Positions 45,249 through 54,559 of a DNA stretch of 64,000 bases are shown one piece after another. Under the pieces are notes generated by a model. It ran no database searches. It worked only from the letters and a program-made list of their open reading frames with translations, and was not told the origin of the DNA. Origin of the DNA: Orobanche coerulescens (taxonomy: Eukaryota > Streptophyta > Magnoliopsida > Lamiales > Orobanchaceae); assembly GCA_033398695.1 (NCBI GenBank), contig CM065815.1, forward strand, positions 144,629,001 to 144,693,000, read 5' to 3'. Every line of letters begins with the position of its first letter. Position 1 is the first letter of the stretch. Position numbers and translations under genes: made by a program.

Positions 45249-46260
45249 TGTTGTGCGGCGATTAATACGCCTAGACGGCGATCGGCATAAGGCCGAGCGA
45301 CCGAGTTCAGGATCAAGTGAGCCACGACAGACTTGCCAATCTAAAGTACCAGTTCATGTTCAAGTGCCTAGCGATCGACGTCCAGGGCGATCGTCTACTG
45401 GCACCTAGCGATCGACGCTAGTACCCGACCGGGAGCGACCGTCCTATATCACGTAGAAAACCAACATCCGTCAAAGTCTACGAAGACCGAATCTCAGGAT
45501 GGTGACCCATATGCAGATCCGCAAAAGGCGTCGCGGGAAACAAACTTATTCTAGCCCATTAGAAGCTGTCAGTGACAGGGACGGCCTCACCAACCGACAG
45601 ACCCGCCGAAAGGTACTAGGTAGGACTTCCCAAGAAAGCGACATGAGACACGTGTTGTCTTCCCATTGGATCGCACAACTGGGTGCCGGCAGCAGCCGCG
45701 GATTTAAGGAAACCGTCCCATGTGCTAAGACGATCACCCACTTATTATAATACAAGAAAGGCGATCGCCCGTAGAGGATGAGGACATCCCAACCACCTAA
45801 TCTCCTATAAGTAGAAGACTTTCAACATTTGGAAAGGGGTTGAAAAAAAGTTCTAACATCAAGCAGTGAACAAAGAGATTCATTCATTCATCAATACACA
45901 TATTTCCCTCAAGAGAAATCACAACTACAGAGAGACGATCGGCATATACGAGTTCCCTCTCTATATTTAACCTTTGTTACAAGAACTCACAGAGCATCTC
46001 CTCTGGTTCTTCCGGCAATCTACAGCACTCAAGAGCTAGATAACTAGGGTCATTACACTGATTGTAATTGTACTCGAACATTAATACTTGTACTCCAACG
46101 TATTTCGTATTAATAATATCTCGCGAGAGCATTCAAGCCCAGGATTAACAACCCCGGAAAATCTTGTGTTATTTACATTCCCACGGACGTGCTCTCGCAT
46201 TTTGTTTGTTACTCGTCCATTCCAGCATATCATCTCCGGATAATATTTTGGGTGACAATA
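45249..46260 (+). repeat. Element E 5' LTR
   Basis: 1012 bp, TGTTGTGCGG...GGTGACAATA. GATCG-containing motifs are dense: GGCGATCGGC near 45278, TAGCGATCGACG near 45366 and 45406, GGCGATCGCC at 45760-45769. TATA box CTATAAGTAG at 45805-45814. Confidence 0.93.
45760..45814 (+). promoter_or_regulatory. GGCGATCGCC palindrome and TATA box, element E 5' LTR
   Basis: A 10-bp perfect palindrome at 45760-45769 stands 36 bp before the TATA box (CTATAAGTAG). In the 3' LTR the TATA box reads CTATAAATAG at 52768-52777. Confidence 0.65.
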
Positions 46261-46262
46261 AT

Positions 46263-46280
46263 TGGGGCTAGAAGAAGGGG
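46263..46280 (+). other. Element E primer binding site (unassigned tRNA)
   Basis: TGGGGCTAGAAGAAGGG two bases after the LTR resembles the TGGCGCTAGAAGG-type sites of Tat-like elements, with one changed base. I cannot assign the tRNA. Confidence 0.55.
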
Positions 46281-46387
46281 GGGTTTAACCTTTAATTTCT
46301 TCCCAACCGTTCGAAGAGCACTCACTGTTCTTCGAACATATACTTGAAGAAACACTCACTGTTCTTCAAATAAAAACCTTCAGAATC

Positions 46388-47617
46388 ATGACGTTTGCCA
46401 CCCCCTCGAAGAGAGCCACCCGACGGTCCGCCAGACATCTTATTCCGGCCTGGACCGGGTCCCAACCAACGGCGGAAGGCAGCCGCGGCGGCACCGCACT
46501 CTCAATCCTGCCCCCGAGGGACGGCCCCAGCCTCTCACTCGACCGGTTCCAAACCATGGAACAGATCGAGGAGGCCATTGCCATCCTAAGGGAGAGACGG
46601 AGAACATGCGTCGCGCCGGATATTACCCCATCGGCCATCCGACGTGCGGGCAAATGGAGGCTCAAAGGCCTAAAGGCCGAGCAGTCGGCAGAAAGCCCGG
46701 ATTCACGAGGTAAGGCGATCGCGAGGCGGGACAGTTCCGCCTTCAGCCACCTAGGAAGCGATCCCTTATGGCGACCGGGGCATCCTGGCCCCAGCCACGA
46801 GACGACAGAATCCGAATCCGTCACCAGGAGTTCGGTTTACCCGACTCCCAAACAAGTGCAGGTCAGCCGCTTGGCTCCCATTCGCGAGAGATCCGAGCCC
46901 CACGGCGAAGACATCATTTACAATGGAACTAGGGGATCAGTACTTGATCGCCTCGGCTCCCACTCCCAAAGCCAAGCCACGGCGATGGCCGCTATGCAAC
47001 GCCAGCTCGACGAGATGAAAACGCTCCTGGAAAATGGAGCGAGCGCCACGAAAAAGGTCGCCGAGCCAAGTGAGCCACTCGCAGTCCAAATCGAGCTTGC
47101 CCTCGTGCAACCGAAGATCGTTCCGCCTCAGACACCTTTGTATGAGGGGAGATCGGACCCCGAGACTCATCTAAGCAAGTTCCGGATATACATGACTGGA
47201 TGTGGGGCATCAGACGCAACGAGATGCCGAATGTTCCCTTTGACATTGGGCAGTCTTGCCCATAGGTGGTATACCTCATTACCGCCGCGCTCGATCAACT
47301 CTTTTGAGAAGCTGGCGAACGACTTCACGTCATACTTCGCCACCAAGGTCGCTCGTCCCGAAGGTCCCCACCACATGATGAAGATCAGGCAGGGGAAAGA
47401 CGAGTCCGACGTAGATTACATCGATGGGGTGGATGAAATAGTCCTCACTGGCGAGCCCATGAGCGACGAGATCGCCCTCTACTCGGTCCGAGGAGGATTC
47501 GATGGCTCTTCGCCCATGTTCAGGTACCTCACAAAGGACTCCCCCCGACCTACGCGATCTTCCGCGCCAAGGCCGCCGATTTTCTGTCTAGACAGAGGTT
47601 GCTCACCCTTCACCTAG
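46388..47617 (+). pseudogene. Element E gag
   Basis: 409 codons from the ATG at 46388. The first 250 residues are Arg/Ser/Pro-rich. Then comes the gypsy capsid region: YEGRSDPETHLSKFRIYM, ALAHRWYTSLPPRSINSFEK-type segment, FTSYFATKVARPEGPHHMMK, DESDVDYIDGVDE. A frameshift around 47540-47600 moves the end to the next feature. The long N-terminal extension is typical of Tat-like Gag proteins. Confidence 0.9.
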
Positions 47618-47952
47618 GCGAGGGGTCGAGTACCGGAGAGAGAGGGGCACCATCACCCATCCCAAAGAAGGTGATCGCCAGGCCCAGAAAGGCGGTCACA
47701 AAGCCTCCCGGAGAGTTCACGAGCTTCGAGGACATAAGAGTCCACCTTCTCCACAACCTCAATCTGTCTCCGGCCTACATCTTCAACGCCATTGAGGGCC
47801 GCAAATGGCTAAGCAAGCCTAAGGCCATAAGGGACAACGTCATCTGGACTGCAACAAATTCTGTGCCTACCACAAGAGTCCCGGCCACACCACCAGCCAA
47901 TGCCGCGACCTCCTCAGATAACTCTGGAGATTGTTCGAAGAAGGCAAGCTAG
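47599..47952 (+). pseudogene. Element E gag C-terminus with zinc-binding segment
   Basis: Residues TSFEDIRVHLLHNLNLSPAY match a spacer typical of this group. In another frame, CAYHKSPGHTTSQC (about 47865-47905) is a zinc-knuckle-like motif, soon followed by a stop (TAA near 47922, likely from CAA). No protease follows. Confidence 0.75.
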
Positions 47953-49208
47953 ACAGTTTGCTCAATGTACGAGAATCTTAACGAGAATTTCAGAATCAGA
48001 GGTTGCCTCGCTCGCCCTCTAAAGTTTGTCATCGAACATGAAGGATCTAGGCAAGCGATCGACTCCGACGAGGATCGACATCTAACATGACGATCCCAGG
48101 AGGAAAAGTGTCGACATGGCTATGGAGTTCGATGGAACCGATCTCTGCAACCATGCAAGGTTTCTTTAGGCAGAGATCGCTCGCCCTTCGTTTAAATACG
48201 AGGCGGGCGTAGCCAAAGGACCCTCCAAAACAGATTTGTGGACCCGCTTGCCCGCCCTCAAAGGACCACCATCTAACATGGTGAACTCGGACAATGCGAC
48301 GCGTCCCTACCCCCGTCATAACGTATGCTGTTGAGGATAGCCATCTAACATGGCGATCTGAGGCAGAAAAGTGCTAACAAGCCGCGGTCGGGAAGTCGAT
48401 TCATCCGACGGCGCCCCGTGCAAGGAGTCCGCCAGGTTAAGATCGTCCGCCCCATCGCTTCATTGCGAGGCAATACGTAGCCTACGGAGGACCCTCCCAA
48501 TTAAGTGAGTCGCGAGAAGTTGGCCATCATACGGAATGTCGCTCGCGCACAAGACATGGTCGCGGAGGTCGGTTCCATCGAACTCCACAACTATGCACGG
48601 TTCCTCAAGGCCGGGATGGTCGGTCTTCCTCGAGGAGTCTGCAAAATTGAAGAATTCCCGCTAAACGATTTATTTTCGTCCCCTTACTTTCACTAAGTGA
48701 ACCAAAACAAGGGGCATAGACCAGGGCAATACCTACGGTCGGCTTTGTTCAAACACATATGACGATCGACTGTGTAAAAAGTTAAACCTGTATAAGTTTC
48801 AGTTATATTATCTATTCATTTGGAGCCGCATACACGAAGATCGCTCCTCAAGCACTTGTATACAATTATGCATAAGATTCGAACAGAGGATCATACAAGA
48901 ATTCCAGAAAGACAATCATACAAACATGAAGACTGAAATCAGAAATCCATTTCATTTCATTACGAGGAGATTTACAAAGACGATCGCCCGAAGGCGAAAT
49001 ACAAAAAAATGTAAAAAATTACAAGTCCAAGCAAAAACAAAAAGTACGGCGGACAAACTCAGGCTACCTCTGCCTGGCCTTCGCCACCGGTCGCTGGATT
49101 GGCCTGCGCTCCCTCGCCGGCTTCAGGAACTGCTTCCCCGTCCTCTAGGGCATCTGGGTGAATGAGATTACTGGAAGTCGGGTACCAACTCAAGTCGATG
49201 CCGAGATC
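47953..49208. other. Element E central spacer with inverted repeat
   Basis: No gene. TGGAGTTCGATGGAACCGAT at 48121-48140 recurs as its reverse complement around 48565-48585. The phrase CCATCTAACATGG, or part of it, occurs near 48078, 48270 and 48340, so the spacer is partly built from repeats. Confidence 0.7.
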
Positions 49209-50007
49209 TTAAAGGTCCAGGATCGGCACGGAGAAGGCGGGATGCAGAGAGTGCTCCAGCGCGTAAGCCTTGATGTTATCCGCCAGAGGGCCGACCTCGA
49301 GCCCTCCCTTTTTTGCGGCGCGGATTGAGTCAGAGAATGCCATGTAGTAGGAAAACTCACTGATGTACTCCACGTTACGGAAGGGATCGGCCTCGGTCTC
49401 CTCCAGCCTTCCCCTCAGCTCAACGACCACCTGATGGGCACCCTAAAGCTCGGATACCTTGGCGGCCGTCTCTTCCTTCGACGACGCCAACTCGCTGGTC
49501 AGCCGAGCGACGGTCACCTTCAGCTGATCAGCCTCCTTCTGTGCGGCCGCATACGACCGGCGGGCATCCGTCATCTGGTCCCGCACCCGGTCGGTCACCA
49601 CCCGGGCTCGCTCAACATCCTGCCTCGCCCGCTCAAGGTCCTGCTTCGCCTGTTTAGCCGCCTCCACGGAATCTTTCTCCATGGCCATAATCCTATCAGC
49701 AAACTCGGCGTTCTGTTTCCGAGCAGCCTCAAGGTCCGCATGGAAACGAGCGGCTGAGGGCCGCCCCTCATAATCCCTCATGGCCTGAGCGGCCATTGTC
49801 GCAGTCTGGAGGGCCAGCGCGAAAGTTGCCTGCATCGCATCTGCAGATCGCCGGAGTGCGATCGCATCCAGATCAATCGTCCAGGCCTTCGGTAGGGAGG
49901 AGGCGGCCAGAGCGACGTAGGAAGGGACCTCGCTAGCCTCACGAGGAGATCTACTCGCGAGGAAGTCAAGCACCATCGATGAGCAGTTCAGATCGGCGAG
50001 ACGAACC
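49209..50007 (-). pseudogene. Element E antisense gene, last exon (coiled coil)
   Basis: On the minus strand an exon starts at 50007, after an AG acceptor, and runs to 49209. It has about 190 residues to a TAG at 49443-49445, then continues in the same frame to 49209. Residues are rich in Ala, Glu, Lys and Arg in heptad style (ERARQDVERARVV, AKQAKQDLERAR), so a long coiled coil is likely. The tail YISEFSYYMAFSDSIRAAK resembles the C-terminus of plant transposon-encoded proteins. The TAG probably replaces CAG. Confidence 0.75.
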
Positions 50008-50080
50008 CTGCACCAAGAACAAAGTGTTAGCATATTTCTAACAGAGAAATAACATAACCATGCATAGCAGACAAGCTTAC
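50008..50080 (-). other. Spliceosomal intron in the element E antisense gene
   Basis: 73 bp on the minus strand: donor GTAAGCTTGT at 50080, acceptor TTCTTGGTGCAG ending at 50008. Removing it joins GACGG to GGTTCGT in frame (Asp-Gly-Val-Arg). The intron contains T-rich sequence and the length suits plants. Confidence 0.75.
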
Positions 50081-50349
50081 CCGTCGACCTTCTCAGGGTC
50101 GCGGCTGAAGAACGGCCTCCCATGCAGGGTCTCGGCATCAGCGGTCGCCATGACCTGCCGATAAGCCGCTGAAGGCGGGGGGCCCTCTGTCAGTGGAATC
50201 GCCGAGAGTGGAGGCGCGGCGACCGGCGGCTCCACAATGGGCGCATCAGCAGCGGCGGAGGTCAGGGGCTCCACCACCATCCGCCTATTGCGGTTAAGTC
50301 GGAGTCCCTCCTCTTCCCGCAGCTCTTGCTCGTCGGCAACCGGCCTCAC
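50081..50349 (-). pseudogene. Element E antisense gene, middle exon
   Basis: An Ala/Pro-rich segment (PIVEPPVAAPPLSAIPL) that ends at the donor at 50080. Its upstream limit is not fixed. Exon-like sequence between 50430 and 50740 (frame containing RINNEAHWLAARFF) probably connects it to the N-terminal part, with further introns. Confidence 0.6.
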
Positions 50350-50810
50350 AAGAGGTCTCGCCTCCAGGACAGGATGGATCGGAGCCGCAGGGCACGGCTC
50401 GTCTTCTTTCCATGGCGAAGACGGCTCATGATTCTCTGGTTAGACATGGCGATCGTGGCCGGAGGATCGGGGAAACGAGGAAAATGGATCTCTGCACAGA
50501 ATGCGATCGACATAAGTTAGTCATCATCTTCAATCAAGTCGACCGTCCAGCAAAGGAAAAATCGTGAAAATTCCAACCTGGAACCCTTAGATGATGAGGG
50601 TAACGAAAAAAACGAGCAGCCAGCCAATGAGCCTCGTTGTTGATCCGGCGAGCATCGATATGACTATCTGGGAGACTTCGTATTCGCTCCCAAACGATCG
50701 CAAAGTCGAAAGGAAGGTATCCTACTGCCGTAACAAGGGTACCTACAAAAAGAAAAACAAATTAGATCAGTACATGATATGCCCGAATTAAAGGAGAGTC
50801 AAAACCCTTA

Positions 50811-51748
50811 CTCGGATTCCTCTCCCGGAAGCCAGTGGGAATATCCAACTCATCGGTAGGATTGTCACTCGCAGTCGATCTCCACGCTCCACCAACCCAA
50901 AACCACTTCGTTAGGTCACCCCGGACCTTGTTCGTCACACCAAGAACCACCCGGCCCGAGTGACCCTGGATGTGATAACCACCGACGGAACCCTTGTGCG
51001 CCGTCAGTTTAAAGAGGAAGTTCATCTCCAGCGCTGAAGGCATGTGGAACAACCGGTGACCACCAAAAAGGGTGAAGGTGCAGATGATCTACAGCCATGC
51101 CTTCGGCGTCAGTTGGAGCGGCGCCACGTTCCACGCAGTTAGCAGATAAGAAACGGCGAATGGCAATGGGAATCGCAGCTCGGCCTCTATGATCGCCTCG
51201 TTGACGGCAACCATGCCCTCGGGAGGTTGATCGGCGCGCTCATTCTCGGCTGGCACATAAAGGGAGATGTCAGAGGGGACATGGAACTCCATCCTCCAGT
51301 GAGCCAAATCCTTCCCAGTGGCCGAGCTTTTGATCTGGCCAAGGGTCCATGGGGAGTGACCCGCAGCCCGGAACAGCGATCGCTTCTCAGGAACGTGAGG
51401 ATGGGCGATCGAATACTTGTGGAAATTAAACTTCGGATTTGGGCCGGTCAGACTCTCCATAAGGTCGGCAAAGTCTGAGAAGGCTTTGCCGAACGCGTTA
51501 TGCTGCTCCCAGTATGCTTTTATAGCCGCCACTTCTTCGGCCAGCGAGCATTTGCTCTCTGCCTCCGCCGACCTGTCCGTGTCGGATTCATTGAACAGTT
51601 CCTCAACCTCCGTGGGTTCGATCCCGGCGCGGATGGCTTCGGCGGCCGTCTCCATGTGGAACTATACAGAGGCCTCACCCACGGCGGCCGAAATCTCAGC
51701 AGCAGAAGGACTCCCCACTTCAAGCACGACTTGTTTTCCTCCAGACAT
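50811..51748 (-). pseudogene. Element E antisense gene, N-terminal domain
   Basis: ATG at 51748; frame to about 50811 with TAG stops at 51662-51664 and 51089-51091. After removing these stops it is one frame. LRFPLPFAVSYLLTAWNVAPLQL and the segment around MNFLFKLTAHKG recall the putative gypsy-type transposon domain found in plant proteins. A donor-like GAGTAAGG lies at 50811. Both TAGs sit where Gln would fit. Function unknown. Confidence 0.7.
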
Positions 51749-51892
51749 TCTCAAAGAAGAAAGGAAGAGGAAAAAGAGGATTGTTTCTTACCTAAGAATT
51801 GAGTCGAACGATGATCAGCAGATAAAGCTTCAAGGAACATCGGCTCTCCTCTAGTCAGATGAAAATGCATAAACGGATTACACTCTTACCCT

Positions 51893-51905
51893 AGCCCTTT
51901 TTATG
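51893..51905 (-). promoter_or_regulatory. Candidate TATA box of the antisense gene
   Basis: The minus strand reads CCCATAAAAAGGG about 145-155 bp upstream of the ATG at 51748. A GGTAAGAAAC near 51790 could be a leader-intron donor. Confidence 0.4.
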
Positions 51906-52188
51906 GGAGAAGGTGGGGGCTTCCGTGCAAATAAAGTCACAGTCAATGCCGCCCTCGAAACCCGCATACGCGTCATTTCGAGGACACGCCAGACAAGGAG
52001 TCTTGACTAACCGTCGGACCCCCGCGGAGCTTCGAGCCCACTATTATTTCCCGCTCTTTTCAGCGACCGAGTGGATCGTGCAAATTCAAAACCAGTCCGC
52101 TCGAAGACGATCGTCTAAACTCATTAAAAGTCGCTCGTCTGAATTCAAGCGATCGCCAGTGGAGCCACCTCACCCCACGTCTTCGACA

Positions 52189-52210
52189 TGGGAGCAAGCT
52201 GGGGGGCAAT
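52189..52210 (+). other. Polypurine tract of element E
   Basis: GGGAGCAAGCTGGGGGGCAA immediately before the 3' LTR; the GGGGGG core is clear. Confidence 0.75.
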
Positions 52211-53223
52211 TGTTATGTGGCAATTAATATGCCTAGACGGCGATCGGCATAAGACCGAGCGACCGAGTTCAGGATCAAGTGAGCCACGGCAGACTTGCCA
52301 ATCGAAAGTATTAGTTCATGTTCAAGTGCCTATCGATCGACGTCCAGGGCAATCGTCTACTGGCACCTAGCGATCGACGCTAGTACCCGACCGGGGACGA
52401 CCGTCCTATATCACGTAGAAAACCAACATCCGACAAAGTCTACGAAGATCGAATCTCGGGATGGTGACCCATGTGCAGATCCGCAAAAGGCGCCACGGGA
52501 AACAAACTTATTCTAGCCCATTAGCAGCTGTCAGTGACAGGGATGGCCTCACCAACCGACAGACCCACCGAAAGGTACTAGGTAGGACCTCCCAAGACAG
52601 CGACATAGGACGCGTGTTATCTTCCCATTGGATCGCAGAGCTGGCTGCCTGCAGCAGCCGCAGACTTTAAGGAAACCGTCGCATGTGCTAAGACGATCGC
52701 CCGCTTATTATAATACAAGAAAGGTGATCGCCCATAGAGGATTAGGACATCCCAACCACCCCCTCTCCTATAAATAGAAGACTTCCAATATTTGGAAAGG
52801 GGTTGAAAAAAAGTTCTAACATCAAGCAGTGAACAAAGAGATTCATTCATTCATCAATACACATATTTCCCTCAAGAGAAATCACAACTACAGAGAGACG
52901 ATCGGCATATACGAGTTCCCTCTCTATATTTAACCTTTGTTACAAGAACTCACAGAGCATCTCCTCTGGTTCTTTTGGCAATCTACGACACTCAAGAGCT
53001 AGATAACTAGGGTCATTACAGTGATTGTAATTGTACTCTAACATTAATACTTGTACTCCAACGTATTTCGTATTAATAATATCTCGCGAGAGCATTCAAG
53101 CCCGGGACTAACAACCCCGGCAAATCTTGTGTTATTTACATTCCCACAGACGTGCTCTCGCATTTAGTTTGTTACTCGTCCATTCCAGCATATCATCTCC
53201 GGATAATATTTTGGGTGACAACA
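52211..53223 (+). repeat. Element E 3' LTR
   Basis: 1013 bp, TGTTATGTGG...GGTGACAACA. Close to the 5' LTR with mostly single-base changes. GATCG motifs and the TATA box are retained. Confidence 0.93.
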
Positions 53224-53683
53224 CGTTCCTAATAAGAATCAAGGCTAAATCAACTACAATCTCATCGGAAAACTAAGAATCATCCTAAGTTCTACCCTTA
53301 GGAACCATTTGTCGGACACCTCAAAGACTCAAACCAACATAATCGACGAACATAAGAATTTACGAAGTTCATTCCACAAAGCCTCAAGATTAACAAAGGA
53401 TCCCGAGTATACAATGAAGATCTTACAATAATCTGGGCTAGATCGGCTTAAATCGGCTGAAACCTCACAAACCCCCAAAACCCCCAAAAATCAAGGGTTT
53501 AAATGATCTTACCTCAAATCCTTGTAGAAAATGGTAGATCTTCGATAGATCCTTGATAGATGTTGAAAAGGATTGATATCAAAGGGTATCTAGTCCAAAT
53601 CCGTGTCTTCAACCCCTTGAAATCGCCTAGAAGGCCGAAGGAGAGAAATTGGGATCAAAATGACGAGAGTTGACTACAACACT

Positions 53684-53695
53684 AATATATATACA
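53684..53695 (-). promoter_or_regulatory. TATA box of element B LTR
   Basis: The minus strand reads GTATATATATTA right after the palindrome cluster at 53700-54090. Confidence 0.65.
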
Positions 53696-53699
53696 GGCA

Positions 53700-54090
53700 C
53701 GCATGAGTGCGCGCTAGCGAGTCCAGTTAGCGTGCGCTATCGGCCTGGGCCGCAGTCCAGAAACTTCTGTCCGGCCAGGGTAGCGTGCGCTGCATCCGAA
53801 TAACGTGCGCTAAGCCTACCGAGTTAGCACGCGCAAGGACCGACTAGCGTGCGCTACCCGATAGTCTGGCCGAAGTCCAGACTCTACTTCCCCAACTGTC
53901 CGGCCAATTAGCACGCGCTGCCGAAAGGCAATAGCGTGCGCTACACACCCAAAAGAGCGCGCGTTAGCTCGATTCCTTAGTGTGCATTAACGGGACTCCA
54001 GTCCTTGTCCAGTAGCTCCTGGACTGCCAGTTAGCGTGCGCTACGCACCCGGTAGCGTGCGCTAATAACGGCACGGTAGCGCGCACTACA
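53700..54090 (-). repeat. TAGCGTGCGCTA palindrome cluster (element B LTR)
   Basis: About ten palindromes of the TAGCGTGCGCTA type, including TTAGCGTGCGCTA near 53730 and 54030 and GTAGCGTGCGCTAAT near 54053. Several are decayed by single changes. Confidence 0.85.
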
Positions 54091-54255
54091 TTGAAATGAG
54101 TCAAAACCCATGCAATGATCCCAAACGGAATTCAAACACGTGTCAACTCATGACACGGCCATACGTGGCACAACATACCAAAGACATGGACAACGCCAAT
54201 CCGATAATCTGCAGAAAAACTCAATGAAATTGGAACGAAGATCTCGGGTATTATA

Positions 54256-54559
54256 TTCTACCCCTCTTAAAAGAAGTTTCATTCTCGAAACTTAAAACAT
54301 AAATGATCAACACAAAACAAACCCAGATAACATACACCATCCATTGTCAACGACCTGCAATGAATCACATGCAGCACGCGGCTGCTACTATCCGTATCCT
54401 TACGCCAGAATGATAACAAAATGTACGAACAAAAATCAATGCGGTTGACCAACCCGAACAGCACACCAATCAAAACGCAAGTTAAACGCTGAACAAACAC
54501 AAAATCCCACCACCCAAGGGTTGAAAGACCGACAACCAAGCTAATTTCTCATACATAAG
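54256..54559 (-). other. Second copy of element B PPT and internal end
   Basis: PPT complement TTCTACCCCTCTTA at 54256-54269, then sequence nearly the same as 14167-14454. Non-coding. Confidence 0.8.

Larger units (their letters stand above)
45249..53223 (+). mobile_element. Element E: pol-less Ty3/gypsy element with gag and an antisense gene
   Basis: 7975 bp with 1.01-kb LTRs and CGTTC duplications at 45244-45248 and 53224-53228. It has a PBS-like site and a PPT. The internal 5.95 kb holds gag on the plus strand, a repeat-bearing spacer and, from 51748 down to 49209, an antisense gene. I find no protease active site, RT or integrase. Plant Tat-lineage elements are known to carry antisense ORFs, and this looks like a non-autonomous relative. 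Confidence 0.9.
53229..54255 (-). repeat. Element B 5' LTR, piece 3 (LTR start, promoter side)
   Basis: On the minus strand the LTR starts at 54255 (TATAATACCCGAG, first G lost) and includes the palindrome cluster and a TATA box. It continues piece 2 after element E. Confidence 0.83.
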
